A model generated the notes under the pieces. That model worked only from the letters and a program-made list of their open reading frames with translations. It was not told where the DNA came from and searched no databases. Shown here piece by piece: positions 18,956-29,936 of a stretch of DNA of 64,000 nucleotides. Source of the DNA: Bordetella sp. LUAb4 (GTDB lineage Bacteria > Pseudomonadota > Gammaproteobacteria > Burkholderiales > Burkholderiaceae_B); contig NZ_JAHPZX010000002.1 of the NCBI RefSeq assembly GCF_021325795.1, forward strand, positions 124,001 to 188,000. Direction: 5' to 3'. Each line of letters starts with the position of its first letter. The first letter of the stretch is position 1. A program made the translations under genes and the position numbers.

Positions 18956-19693
18956 TCAGGCAGCGATGGCGAAGTGGGTCTTCAGGTTTTCCAGGCCGCC
19001 GATCAGCGTGCCGTTGATGAACACCTGCGGGGCGGTGCCCGCGCCCGACACCGCGCCGATCACGCGGCCGCGCACCTTGTTGTCCAGCGGGATGTCGACG
19101 AAGTTGTAGCCCTTGTCTTCGAGAATGGCCTTGGCTTCGACGCAGAAGGGGCAGCCGACCTTGGAGAACACGACCACTTGGTCCGGCTTGGCGGCGCTGG
19201 GGGACAGGTAGTTCAACATCGTGTCCGCGTCGGAGACTTCGAAGGGGTCGCCGTCTTTTTCGGGTTCGATGAACATCTTCTCGACCACGCCGTCGCGTAC
19301 CAGCATGGAATAGCGCCAGCTGCGCTTGCCGAAGCCCAGGTTGCGCTTGTCCACCAGCATGCCCATGCCTTCGGTGAAGTCGCCGTTGCCGTCGGGCATC
19401 AGGATGATGTTGGACGATTCCTGGTCCTTGGCCCATTCGTTCATGACGAAGGTGTCGTTGACGGACAGGCAGACGATGCTGTCGACACCGTTGGCGAAGA
19501 AGGCGGGCGCCAGTTCGTTGTAGCGCGGCAGGTGGGTCGACGAGCAAGTGGGGGTGAACGCGCCGGGCAGGGAGAACACCACCACCGTCTTGTTCTTGAA
19601 CACGTCGTCGGTGCTTACCTGCTTCCAGTCATTGCCTTCCCGGACGGGGAAAGTGACGTTGGGAACGCGTTGGCCTTCACGAGCTTGCAGCAT
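18956..19693 (-). CDS. peroxiredoxin-5/glutaredoxin hybrid protein
   Basis: A 245-residue two-domain peroxidase that reduces H2O2 and alkyl hydroperoxides, using glutathione through its own glutaredoxin domain. The N-terminal Prx5 domain (1-160) has the peroxidatic cysteine in [14 protein letters not shown]; the C-terminal glutaredoxin domain (about 170-245) has the active site GCPFC and the GSH-binding [14 protein letters not shown]. The length matches the hybrid known from Haemophilus, Neisseria and Bordetella. It is the first gene of a likely operon with the flavoprotein at 17356. An OxyR-like site lies upstream (19749-19785), consistent with peroxide induction. GGAGATTCATCCC precedes the ATG. 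Confidence 0.93.
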   Translation of the reverse strand: MLQAREGQRVPNVTFPVREGNDWKQVSTDDVFKNKTVVVFSLPGAFTPTCSSTHLPRYNELAPAFFANGVDSIVCLSVNDTFVMNEWAKDQESSNIILMPDGNGDFTEGMGMLVDKRNLGFGKRSWRYSMLVRDGVVEKMFIEPEKDGDPFEVSDADTMLNYLSPSAAKPDQVVVFSKVGCPFCVEAKAILEDKGYNFVDIPLDNKVRGRVIGAVSGAGTAPQVFINGTLIGGLENLKTHFAIAA

Positions 19694-19748
19694 GGGATGA
19701 ATCTCCGGTCTTGGGTTGGGATGTGGGCGTTGACGCCATGACCGAATA

Positions 19749-19785
19749 ATAAATAAGAACTATCGGAAATGATAATTTAATAAAT
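19749..19785. promoter_or_regulatory. candidate OxyR-binding site upstream of the Prx-Grx gene
   Basis: Spacing of quarter-sites resembles the OxyR pattern ATAG-N7-CTAT-N7-ATAG-N7-CTAT: ATAA (19749), N7, CTAT (19760), N7, GATA (19771), N7, AAAT (19782). Two of four elements fit well and a third is close. It lies 56-92 bp upstream of the start codon in an AT-rich patch that is unusual for this genome. The rest of the 294-bp gap to copZ shows nothing. Confidence 0.4.
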
Positions 19786-19987
19786 TTACTTGATTGATAG
19801 CTTTAGACAATTGCACGGACTTTCTTATAGCTATTGGATTTCGATCCGCTTGGGGAAAGAAGTGCCCGGCCACAGGCCGGCCACTTCTGCCAGACGAGCG
19901 CAACTGCGTCTGCGACCTTGCGTAGGACCGCAGCGCCCGGTCGTGGACCGCGCCGCCACGCCATCTGCCAGGTAACGGCGCCGATAG

Positions 19988-20188
19988 TTACGCTGTTATG
20001 GGGCTGTAGCCGGCGTCGCGGATGGCGGCTTCCACGGCGGTGTGGTCATTCGTGCCACTGACGGTGACGCGATGGCTGGCGACATCGGCCTCGACGGTGG
20101 CGCCCGGCACGGCAGCGGTGACGGCGCCGGTGATCGTCTTGACGCAATGGCCGCATGTCATGTCAGGTACTTGGTATTGCAGGGTCAT
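19988..20188 (-). CDS. copZ: CopZ-like copper chaperone (heavy-metal-associated domain)
   Basis: A 66-residue single-domain protein with the metal-binding motif MTCGHC (residues 10-15) and the ferredoxin-like HMA fold pattern ending with AIRDAGYSP. In the cytoplasm such proteins carry Cu(I) to the CopA ATPase. It has its own minus-strand CueR-type promoter (20248-20278), whereas copA and cueR are transcribed the other way from a second CueR-type promoter. AGGAGAGACATC precedes the ATG. Confidence 0.93.
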   Translation of the reverse strand: MTLQYQVPDMTCGHCVKTITGAVTAAVPGATVEADVASHRVTVSGTNDHTAVEAAIRDAGYSPITA

Positions 20189-20247
20189 GATGTCTCTCCT
20201 GTTGCAGTTTCACTAAAGAAGGCCTAACGGACTCCTACGACGAGCAA

Positions 20248-20278
20248 AGAATAGACCTTCCAACAATGGGAGGGTCAA
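20248..20278 (-). promoter_or_regulatory. copZ: CueR-type operator/promoter of copZ
   Basis: On the minus strand TTGACC (-35) and TATTCT (-10) are separated by the long 19-bp spacer typical of MerR-family promoters. The spacer carries the dyad CCTTCCA-N4-TGGGAGG (one mismatch), matching known CueR sites. Transcription would start about 55 nt before the copZ ATG. Confidence 0.85.
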
Positions 20279-20335
20279 GCAGCCCGCTCATACCGTGCAG
20301 GTCGTCTGCCGCATGACGGCTTGCATTTCCGGCGC

Positions 20336-20366
20336 TTGACCTTACCATCATGGGAAGGATGATACT
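20336..20366 (+). promoter_or_regulatory. copA: CueR-type operator/promoter of copA-cueR
   Basis: TTGACC (20336-20341) and GATACT (20361-20366) are spaced by 19 bp. The dyad CTTACCAT-C-ATGGGAAG (20341-20357, one mismatch) is centred between them, the classical CueR arrangement in which copper-bound activator untwists the overlong spacer. It lies 30 bp before the copA ATG. Confidence 0.87.
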
Positions 20367-20395
20367 TGCACCGTCACCCTCTACCCCTGCCCATC

Positions 20396-22783
20396 ATGAA
20401 CACGCCCACCCTCGCCACCACCGAACTGGATCTTGCCATCGAAGGCATGAGTTGCGCCTCTTGCGTGCGGCGCGTCGAAAAGGCGCTGACGGCCGTACCG
20501 GGCGTCACCGGTGCCAGCGTCAACCTGGCGACGGAACGGGCGCATGTGGCCTGGCAAGGAGACGGCGCCGACGCCCTGTTGGCCGCCGTCGCCAAGGCCG
20601 GCTACGAGGCGCAAGTGATCGAGGATCCCCGCCGGCAGGCCGAGTTGTTGAACGCCCAACGCGAGGCTGAAGCACAACGCCTGCAAGGACGCTTCTGGCT
20701 GGCCCTTGCCCTGGCCCTGCCCGTCTTCCTGCTGGAAATGGGCGGCCACATGTTTCCGCCCCTGCACGGCTGGATCGCCTCCCACATCGGCATGCAGCAT
20801 AGCTGGCTGCTGCAAGCCCTGCTGACTACGCTGCTGCTGGCTGGACCCGGCCGCCATTTCTTCCTGTTGGGCCTGCCGGCCTTGTGGCGGCGCGCGCCCG
20901 ACATGAACTCCCTGGTCGCCCTGGGCGCGGGCAGTGCCTGGGCCTATTCCCTCGTGGCAACGTTGCTGCCCGACGCCCTGCCCGCCGGCACCGCTGCCGT
21001 CTACTTCGAAGCCGCCGCCGTCATCGTCACCTTGATTCTGCTGGGCCGCATGCTGGAAGCCCGCGCCAAGGGACGCACCGGCGCGGCCATCGCCCGCCTG
21101 GCCGCCTTGCAGCCGCGCACCGCGCGCGTGCTGCGCGCGAACGCACCGGTGGACCTGCCCATCGCCGAGGTACGTGCCGGCGACCATGTCCTGGTGCGCC
21201 CCGGCGAAAAGATCCCGGTGGACGGCGAGGTACTCGACGGCGGCTCCTATGTCGATGAATCCATGATCACCGGTGAACCCGTGCCGGTGGAAAAAACGCG
21301 CGGCGCCGCCGTCACCGGTGGCACGCTGAACACGACGGGCGCGCTGACCGTGCGCGTCACCCATACCGGCGCCGACACCGCGCTGGCGCGCATCGCGCAA
21401 CTGGTCGAACAGGCTCAGGGCGCACGCCTGCCGATCCAGGCACTGGTGGACCGTGTCACGTATTACTTCGTGCCCGCCATCCTGCTGGCTGCCCTGCTCA
21501 CCTTCGCGGCCTGGCTGGCGTGGGGACCCGCGCCCGCGCTGCCGCTGGCCCTGGTGCATGCGGTCGCCGTGCTGATCGTGGCCTGCCCTTGCGCGATGGG
21601 GCTGGCCACGCCCATGTCCATCATGGTCGGTACGGGACGCGCCGCCGAACTGGGCGTGCTGTTCCGCCAGGGCACGGCACTGCAAACCCTGCGCGATGTC
21701 GCTGTCGTCGCCTTCGACAAGACCGGCACGTTGACGATAGGCAAGCCGGCGCTGACCGATATGCAGCTTGCGACGGACTCAGCCATTACGCAGGACGACG
21801 TCCTGGCCTGGACCGCCGCGGTACAGTCCGCGTCCGAACATCCCATCGCCGTGGCTATCCTGGCGGCGGCGCAAGCAGCCGGTCTGACGGTACCCGCCGT
21901 ACAGGACTTCCAGGCGCTGACCGGCGCCGGCGTGCGCGGCACCGTGCAAGGGCGCAAGCTGCTGCTGGGCTCCGCTGCCCTGATGCGCGCAGAAGACGTG
22001 GACATCGCCGCCTTCGCGGCTACCACGGAAGCATGGGCCAATGCGGGCAAGACGCCGATCCATGTCGCCATCGACGGCCGCCTGGCGGCGCTGCTGGCGG
22101 TCTCGGATCCGATCAAGCCGGGCGCCGCGGCAGCCATCGCCGCCCTGCATGCGAGTGGCGTACGCACCGCGATGATCACCGGCGATGACCGCCGCACGGC
22201 GCAGGCAGTGGCGCGTGAGCTGGGCATCGACGATGTGTACGCGGAAACCTTGCCCGCCGACAAGCAACGCGTGATCACGCAATTGCAGGTGCAATGGCCG
22301 GCTGACAGGCAGGCAACGGCCCTGCCGCTGGCGCAGGCACAGCCCCTGAAGCGGGCGCAGGCTCCGGCGAGCAAGGGAACACAAGCGATCGGAGCCGAAA
22401 CTACAACCTTCAAAAACCAAAAGGTTGCCTTCGTCGGCGACGGCATCAATGACGCCCCTGCCCTGGCGGCGGCGGATGTCGGCATCGCCATCGGCACCGG
22501 GACCGACGTCGCGCTGGATGCCGCCGACGTGGTGCTGATGTCAGGGGATCCACGCGGCGTGCCGCGCGCGATAGGCGTCAGCCACGCCACCCTGGTGAAC
22601 ATCCGCCAAAACCTCTTTTGGGCCTTCGCCTACAACGTCGCCTTGATTCCCCTGGCGGCGGGTGTATTGCAACCGTTGGGCGGACCCGCGCTATCGCCCA
22701 TCTTCGCGGCGGCCGCCATGGCACTTTCCAGTGTTTTCGTGGTGGGCAATGCCTTGCGACTCAAACGCTGGAGCGCACAATGA
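20396..22783 (+). CDS. copA: Cu(I)-exporting P1B-type ATPase
   Basis: A 795-residue inner-membrane pump exporting Cu(I) from the cytoplasm. One N-terminal HMA domain has GMSCASC (17-23). The transmembrane metal site CPC is at 397-399 ([12 protein letters not shown]), the phosphorylated Asp441 is in DKTGTLT, SEHPIA is the nucleotide-binding HP motif, and [10 protein letters not shown] is the hinge. The ATG at 20396 was chosen over one 30 nt upstream because the latter lies on the CueR -10 region. An insertion of about 30 residues rich in Ala/Gln/Pro (about 22300-22415) separates the P-domain from [10 protein letters not shown]; standard CopA lacks it. The stop overlaps cueR by 4 nt. Confidence 0.96.
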   Translation: MNTPTLATTELDLAIEGMSCASCVRRVEKALTAVPGVTGASVNLATERAHVAWQGDGADALLAAVAKAGYEAQVIEDPRRQAELLNAQREAEAQRLQGRFWLALALALPVFLLEMGGHMFPPLHGWIASHIGMQHSWLLQALLTTLLLAGPGRHFFLLGLPALWRRAPDMNSLVALGAGSAWAYSLVATLLPDALPAGTAAVYFEAAAVIVTLILLGRMLEARAKGRTGAAIARLAALQPRTARVLRANAPVDLPIAEVRAGDHVLVRPGEKIPVDGEVLDGGSYVDESMITGEPVPVEKTRGAAVTGGTLNTTGALTVRVTHTGADTALARIAQLVEQAQGARLPIQALVDRVTYYFVPAILLAALLTFAAWLAWGPAPALPLALVHAVAVLIVACPCAMGLATPMSIMVGTGRAAELGVLFRQGTALQTLRDVAVVAFDKTGTLTIGKPALTDMQLATDSAITQDDVLAWTAAVQSASEHPIAVAILAAAQAAGLTVPAVQDFQALTGAGVRGTVQGRKLLLGSAALMRAEDVDIAAFAATTEAWANAGKTPIHVAIDGRLAALLAVSDPIKPGAAAAIAALHASGVRTAMITGDDRRTAQAVARELGIDDVYAETLPADKQRVITQLQVQWPADRQATALPLAQAQPLKRAQAPASKGTQAIGAETTTFKNQKVAFVGDGINDAPALAAADVGIAIGTGTDVALDAADVVLMSGDPRGVPRAIGVSHATLVNIRQNLFWAFAYNVALIPLAAGVLQPLGGPALSPIFAAAAMALSSVFVVGNALRLKRWSAQ

Positions 22784-23169
22784 ACATCGGACAGGCAGCC
22801 ACGGCGACGGGCATCAGCGCGAAGATGATTCGCTATTACGAAGGCATCGGACTGATCGATGCCGCCGGGCGCACGGAGGCAGGCTACCGCGTGTACTCCG
22901 ACCACGATCTGCACACGCTGCGCTTCATCCGGCGGGCGCGCGACCTGGGCTTCAGCATCGAGGTCATGCGCGACCTGCTGGCCTTGTGGCGCGATCGCGG
23001 CCGCGCCAGCGCCGACGTCAAGCGCATCGCGCTGGAACACGTGGCGGAGCTGGAGCGCAAGGCCGCGGCCCTGCGCCAGATGGCGGACACCTTGCAGCAC
23101 CTGGCCGCCCACTGCCACGGCGACCAGAGACCGGATTGCCCGATCATCGATGAACTGGGCGCGCCCTGA
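22780..23169 (+). CDS. cueR: copper-responsive MerR-family activator CueR
   Basis: A 129-residue regulator. The N-terminal MerR helix-turn-helix ([20 protein letters not shown]) is followed by a long dimerisation helix and the metal loop with Cys112 and Cys120 ([13 protein letters not shown]), the same positions and spacing as CueR of E. coli; two cysteines select Cu(I)/Ag(I). It starts in the copA stop (ATGA), so activator and pump are coexpressed from the operator at 20336; that and the copZ operator at 20248 are its likely targets. Confidence 0.95.
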   Translation: MNIGQAATATGISAKMIRYYEGIGLIDAAGRTEAGYRVYSDHDLHTLRFIRRARDLGFSIEVMRDLLALWRDRGRASADVKRIALEHVAELERKAAALRQMADTLQHLAAHCHGDQRPDCPIIDELGAP

Positions 23170-23318
23170 GATTGCCCGCCCTGAGATTCCTCTGACCTCA
23201 CCTCGGATTCTTCGCACAGTCAGCGGGCCGGCCAATGAATATGCTGCGCACACCAGGCGATTGCGCCTGCGGCTCCGCCTATTTCTGCCGTCTATCCATC
23301 GATTATCGAGGAACTCCG

Positions 23319-23735
23319 ATGAAAAGCACGCACCTGCTCTCCCTATCCTTCGCCGGCTTGCTGGCGCTGGCCAGTGCCGCCGCCCATGCCGCGCCCGATT
23401 CCCTGAGTGTGCACGTCCTGAACCAGAACACCGGCCAGCCGGCCGCCGGCGTGCCCGTGAATCTGGAACAGAAAATGGAACATGGCTGGCGTGACCTGGG
23501 CGCCGGCGTGACCGACAAGGACGGCCGCATCAAGGCGCTGTTCCCCGTCGGCCAGCCTTTCGTCGCCGGCGAGTACCGCGTCATCTTCCATACCCAGGCT
23601 TTCTACGCCAAGGCCAAGGAATCGACCTTCTTCCCGGAAGTGATCGTACCCTTCGAAGTCCAGGACCCAAAGCAGCACTATCACGTGCCCCTGCTGCTGA
23701 GCCGCTACAGCTATACGGTGTACAGAGGCCAGTGA
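23319..23735 (+). CDS. periplasmic transthyretin-like (5-hydroxyisourate hydrolase family) protein
   Basis: A 138-residue protein with a Sec signal peptide (1-24, cleaved after HAA) and a transthyretin-fold domain. Family landmarks are SVHVLNQNTGQPAAGVPV near the N-terminus, DKDGRI and QHYHVPLLLS. In 5-hydroxyisourate hydrolase (urate to allantoin pathway) the protein ends YRGS and that Ser is part of the active site; here the end is YRGQ, so catalysis is not assured. Periplasmic members are known in Salmonella and Pseudomonas. No other urate genes are nearby. GAGGA 5-9 nt upstream supports the start. The 149 bp before it show no gene. Confidence 0.82.
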   Translation: MKSTHLLSLSFAGLLALASAAAHAAPDSLSVHVLNQNTGQPAAGVPVNLEQKMEHGWRDLGAGVTDKDGRIKALFPVGQPFVAGEYRVIFHTQAFYAKAKESTFFPEVIVPFEVQDPKQHYHVPLLLSRYSYTVYRGQ

Positions 23736-23746
23736 TCTCTGCTGGC

Positions 23747-24364
23747 TCAAGCGACCGGGCCGGTCCACTCCGTGACGAACTCGCGGAAGTCCGGCCGCTT
23801 CACGGGCGGTACCGCGCAAGCAGGCGTACCGATCGCCAAATAGCCTAGGAAGCGATAGTCCAGCGGGTCGAAGCCCAGCGCCAGTTGGACTTCCTCCACG
23901 TATGTGCCCACGCCCGTGCTCCAGAAGGCGCCATAACCGAGCATGTGCACGGCATTCAGCACGTTCATGACCGAAGCCCCCGCCGCCAGCATTTGCTCGT
24001 GCTCGGGAATCTTGCCGTGGTCGATTTTCTGGGCGACGGCCAGGAACAGCGGCACGGCGGCCATCCACTCGCGTACGGATTTTTCCTTTTCTGGCGTCAT
24101 GCGCGGATCGCCGCTGCGCTTGACCGCGCCCAAGGCCACGTCAGCCAGCTTGGCGATATTCTCGCCTCGGATGATGGCATAGCGCCACGGACGCTGCGAG
24201 CCATGGTCCGGCGCCGACATGCCGGCCTGCAGGATCTGGGCCAGTTCTTCCGGCGATGGCCCGGGGCCGCGCAGGAACTTGGTGGACCGGCGGGTATTCA
24301 GCGCGTGTAAAGGGGTGGAAAGCGACGTGGAAATTTCGGGGGAAATCGTTTCAGGGGAGTTCAT
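23747..24364 (-). CDS. nitroreductase-family flavoprotein (YdjA-like)
   Basis: A 205-residue FMN-dependent NAD(P)H oxidoreductase. The N-terminal RRSTKFLRGPGPSPEEL and SAPDHGSQRPWRY segments form the FMN site, and GYGAFWSTG is the conserved second FMN segment. The small size and DHGSQRPWR pattern point to the YdjA subgroup, whose natural substrate is unknown. It is convergent with the transthyretin-like gene (11 bp between the stops). The 182-bp gap to cadR holds no gene. Confidence 0.88.
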   Translation of the reverse strand: MNSPETISPEISTSLSTPLHALNTRRSTKFLRGPGPSPEELAQILQAGMSAPDHGSQRPWRYAIIRGENIAKLADVALGAVKRSGDPRMTPEKEKSVREWMAAVPLFLAVAQKIDHGKIPEHEQMLAAGASVMNVLNAVHMLGYGAFWSTGVGTYVEEVQLALGFDPLDYRFLGYLAIGTPACAVPPVKRPDFREFVTEWTGPVA

Positions 24365-24546
24365 GCTTGGGAGCTTCTCTTCAATAGATGGATGGGCCGC
24401 GTCACCGTGCGCCTTCCTGAAGGCGCCATAAAACCCACACGGGAATCATGGAGCCCCGGTACTGGAGGGCAATCAAGCTGCCACCGGCTCGAGCCGCCTC
24501 GTGCGCGACGGCGGGATGGCGCGATAGCACGCGTGCCGCCCTGGAT

Positions 24547-24981
24547 TCAGCCCAGGTGGGTATGGCGTTCGGGACGTTCCTCGACTTGCATTTCGGCCAG
24601 GCCGTGCAGAATGCCGCAGTTCTCGGCATGTGGCCGGGCCGACAGACATCGCTGGCGCAAATCGCCCAGTTGGGCTTTCAATTGCGTCAGCTCGGCAATG
24701 CGCTCGTCGACGTGGATGATGTGCGCGTCGAAAATATCGTTGATGGGACCGCAGTCCGCCGCGTGGCTGTCGGCCAATTGCAGGATGGCGCGGATTTCTT
24801 CCTGCGTCATGTCCAGCGCCCGGCAGTTGCGAATCAGGCGCAGGCGGTCAACGTGCTGCGGTCCATAGCTGCGGTAATTGTTGTCGCCACGATCGGGAGC
24901 CGGCAACAGGCCTTCCTTCTCGTAGTAGCGGACCGTTTCCACCGTCGTTCCGGCGGCCTTGGCCAATTCACCGATTTTCAT
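24547..24981 (-). CDS. cadR: Cd(II)/Pb(II)-responsive MerR-family regulator
   Basis: A 144-residue MerR regulator of the CadR/PbrR group. The helix-turn-helix ([20 protein letters not shown]) is followed by the dimerisation helix; the three conserved metal-binding cysteines are Cys77 (AADCGP), Cys112 (RQRCLS) and Cys122 (AENCGI). The start at 24981 fits the universal MKIG start of the group; the frame is open further upstream but would run through the operator. It diverges from the P-type ATPase over 76 bp that hold the operator. Whether Cd, Pb or Zn is the main inducer cannot be told; pbrR is an equally fair name. Confidence 0.92.
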   Translation of the reverse strand: MKIGELAKAAGTTVETVRYYEKEGLLPAPDRGDNNYRSYGPQHVDRLRLIRNCRALDMTQEEIRAILQLADSHAADCGPINDIFDAHIIHVDERIAELTQLKAQLGDLRQRCLSARPHAENCGILHGLAEMQVEERPERHTHLG

Positions 24982-25019
24982 ATTCCAGCCTCCGCGGATG
25001 GCGCGTCGCCAGGCAACGC

Positions 25020-25050
25020 TTGACCCTATAGTAACCCCAGGGTGTGCAAT
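25020..25050 (+). promoter_or_regulatory. CadR/PbrR-type operator and promoter
   Basis: TTGACC (25020-25025) is followed by CTATAGTAACCCCAGGG, closely resembling known CadR/PbrR sites (TTGACTCTATAGTAACTA...), then a weak -10 (TGCAAT at 25045-25050) after a 19-bp spacer. The predicted start of transcription falls on or next to the ATG at 25058. Confidence 0.88.
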
Positions 25051-25057
25051 AGCGCCC

Positions 25058-27460
<2,403 letters not shown>

Positions 27461-27505
27461 GCCTCGGCTGGCAAACGCCGGCGCCAGCGCCACCTTGCCG
27501 CCTGC

Positions 27506-28948
27506 CTACGCCTGCACTTCCATCGCGGCGCCCTGCGTGACTTCGACAGCGGCCAGCGCCGCGCCCAAGGGCACAATCGTGGGCGCATCGAAGATCCCCG
27601 CGGCCAGGCGCAGAATCGTTTCCCCGGCCTCGGCGCCGATGGCGTAATCCGCCAATGACCGGTACTTGGCGACGATGTCCGCCCGCGCCATCGGGTTTTC
27701 CGGCATCCCCAGGGAATAATCGACCCGGCGTTCGAAGCTGCGGCCATCGCGCATGACCAGGACCACCTTGCCGCCGTAGACCTTGGGATAGGCGCGGTCG
27801 ATCTCCGGATCGATCTCGATCTCCACACGGCCCGCCAGTTCGAAGGTGGCACGGTCGACGATGCGTTCCGGCGTGAACTGCTCCAGATACGCCTGTCCAT
27901 CCACCAAGGCCACCGCCACGTTGTAGCGCAAGCTCATCTGCGCGTTGAGCACGGAGTCCGCCTTGTAGTCGAAGCCGGTCTGCGTCATCACCACGCTGGG
28001 TATGCCGGTGACGATACGCGCGATGTCTTCGGCCCTTATCCCATGTTCCCGCTTCAGCGCCAGTGCCGCGTCTATGCAGGCATGGTTGCTGCCGCAGCAG
28101 GCGTGCGGCTTGAAGCACGTGGCGTCCGTATGCCAGTCCTTGCCCAAGCCGGCCACGACTCGCTCGGGACGTGGATCGTCGGACATGCCGAACAGCAGGC
28201 CGCCGTCCTCCGCCTCCAGAATGTAGTGCGGCCCGCGAAAGCCGCGCTGTGCCAACAGCGCCGCCGCGACGCCGGCTTCCGCCGACCGTCCCGGATGCAG
28301 CCGCTTGCTCATGCCCCCATCGGCGGTAAAGGCCCACAAGCCCGCGGACTGCGTACCGGCCAGGCCCAGGGCACTGGCCGTGGTGTCGGCATCGAAACCC
28401 AGCATCACGCTGGCGGCGGCCGCTGCCGCCAACGTTCCGGTAGTCCCTGTCAGGTGCCAGCCGCGCATGCGGGCCCGGCTCGGATTGACCCCCTGGCTTA
28501 CGCGGTTCATGGTTTCGTAGCCGGCAGCCATGGCAGCCAGAGCGGTAGCGCCGCTGCTGCCTTCGCGTTCACCCAGCGCCAAGACCACCGGCAGCACCAG
28601 CGCGCCGGGATGGATCTTGGCGCGGCTGTGATCGTCGAAATCGAAGCCATGGATCGCCGTGCCCGCCGCCAGCACCGCATGGTTCACGCTGACGTGCGCC
28701 TGCCCGCCCCACAAGCCCGCCTCGGCCGGCCCGCCGCGGTCGCGCGCATAATCCCGCATGATGCCACCCCATGGCGTGGTGAGCCCGTGCAGGCCACAGC
28801 CGATGCCATCCACCACGGCACTTTCCAGCACCGCTCGCGTGGTGGCGGGCACATCACCGGGCCGCAAGCCCGCGATGAACGCCGCCAGCTCACGGGTGAT
28901 GCCCCGATGCCGCGCCGCCTGTATTTTCCATGCGTCAAGATCGTCCAT
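27506..28948 (-). CDS. MmgE/PrpD-family protein (paralogue 1)
   Basis: A 480-residue member of the MmgE/PrpD superfamily, which includes 2-methylcitrate dehydratase, cis-aconitate decarboxylase and iminodisuccinate epimerase. Conserved stretches are visible: ESAVVDGIGCGLHG near residue 46, the HGFDFDDHSRAKIHPGALVLPV active-site region and the FKPHACCGSNHACIDAAL motif. These are cytoplasmic enzymes acting on small polycarboxylates. It is the last gene of a seven-gene minus-strand cluster, 4 bp after a Bug binding-protein gene. No prpB/prpC is nearby, so a role in the methylcitrate cycle is unlikely. The 45-bp gap to the convergent ATPase gene holds nothing. Confidence 0.85.
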   Translation of the reverse strand: MDDLDAWKIQAARHRGITRELAAFIAGLRPGDVPATTRAVLESAVVDGIGCGLHGLTTPWGGIMRDYARDRGGPAEAGLWGGQAHVSVNHAVLAAGTAIHGFDFDDHSRAKIHPGALVLPVVLALGEREGSSGATALAAMAAGYETMNRVSQGVNPSRARMRGWHLTGTTGTLAAAAAASVMLGFDADTTASALGLAGTQSAGLWAFTADGGMSKRLHPGRSAEAGVAAALLAQRGFRGPHYILEAEDGGLLFGMSDDPRPERVVAGLGKDWHTDATCFKPHACCGSNHACIDAALALKREHGIRAEDIARIVTGIPSVVMTQTGFDYKADSVLNAQMSLRYNVAVALVDGQAYLEQFTPERIVDRATFELAGRVEIEIDPEIDRAYPKVYGGKVVLVMRDGRSFERRVDYSLGMPENPMARADIVAKYRSLADYAIGAEAGETILRLAAGIFDAPTIVPLGAALAAVEVTQGAAMEVQA

Positions 28949-28952
28949 GACA

Positions 28953-29936
28953 TCAATCCGCTTTGGCGCCCGACGCGCGCGCCACTTCGCCCCAACGCGT
29001 CAGTTCGGTTTTCAGGAAAACGGCAAAGGCCTGTGGCGACGCCTGCGTGTAAGGTTCGATGCCCAGCTTCGCCAGGCTGGCCTTCACCTCGCCATCATTC
29101 ACCGTCTGCACCAGCGCCTGGTAGAGCTTGTCGACGATAGGTGCCGGTGTCTTGGCCGGCGCCATCACGGCGAACCAGTTGAAGGCCAACACCGTGGGCA
29201 GGCCGTCCTCCACCGAAGTCGGCACCGCCGGCAGCACCGGCGCGCGATGATTGTCGGTGACGGCCAGCGGCCGCAGCTTGTTCTCCGACACCATCGAGTA
29301 CAGCGCCGGCACATCCATGATGATGCCGTCCACATGCCCGCCCACCGCATCGGTAGTCGCCGGTCCCGCGCCCTTGTAGGGCACGTGCACGATGCGTCCT
29401 TTGGAGGCAATCTTGAGCAGTTCGATGGCCAGATGCGGCAGGCCGCCATTGCCTGAAGAGGCCAGCGTGATGTCCTGCTTTTTCGCCAGTGCCACCAGTT
29501 CCTGCAAGTTCTTCGCCGGCAGCTTGGGATTGATGGCGATCAACTCGGGGGTGGCCGCCACGGTGGTGATCGCTGTCAGATCCTTGATGGGATCGAAGGG
29601 CATATTGCTGTACGTGTGCGGGCTGATCGCCAGCGGACTGGCACTACCCAGGGTGATGGTGTAGCCATCCGGCGCCGCCCGCGCCACATAGTCGGTACCG
29701 ATGATGGCATTGGCGCCGGCGCGGTTCTCCACGACCACGCTGGTGCCCAGGATCTGCCCCAGCTTGGGTGCCAGCAGACGGGCCACGATGTCGTTCGAGC
29801 CACCGGGCGGGAAGCCCACGACCAGATGAATGGGCTTGGAGGGATAGGCGTCCGCCGCCTGTACCGGGGGCGGCGCCAGTGTGGCGGCCACCAGGGTAAC
29901 GGACGCCAAGGCGAGGACCAGGCGCGGGCGCATCAT
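28953..29936 (-). CDS. Bug-family tripartite-tricarboxylate-type solute-binding protein
   Basis: A 327-residue periplasmic binding protein with a signal peptide (about 1-27, cleaved after QAA) and the Bug/TctC signatures YPSKPIHLVVGFPPGG, VVVENRAGAN and HVPYKGAGPA. Bug proteins are greatly expanded in Bordetella and bind carboxylates, amides or amino acids. The start ATG overlaps the stop of the upstream PrpD gene (ATGA), which favours 29936. No TctA/TctB membrane genes are in the window, so it is an orphan receptor or uses a transporter encoded elsewhere. Confidence 0.92.
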   Translation of the reverse strand: MMRPRLVLALASVTLVAATLAPPPVQAADAYPSKPIHLVVGFPPGGSNDIVARLLAPKLGQILGTSVVVENRAGANAIIGTDYVARAAPDGYTITLGSASPLAISPHTYSNMPFDPIKDLTAITTVAATPELIAINPKLPAKNLQELVALAKKQDITLASSGNGGLPHLAIELLKIASKGRIVHVPYKGAGPATTDAVGGHVDGIIMDVPALYSMVSENKLRPLAVTDNHRAPVLPAVPTSVEDGLPTVLAFNWFAVMAPAKTPAPIVDKLYQALVQTVNDGEVKASLAKLGIEPYTQASPQAFAVFLKTELTRWGEVARASGAKAD

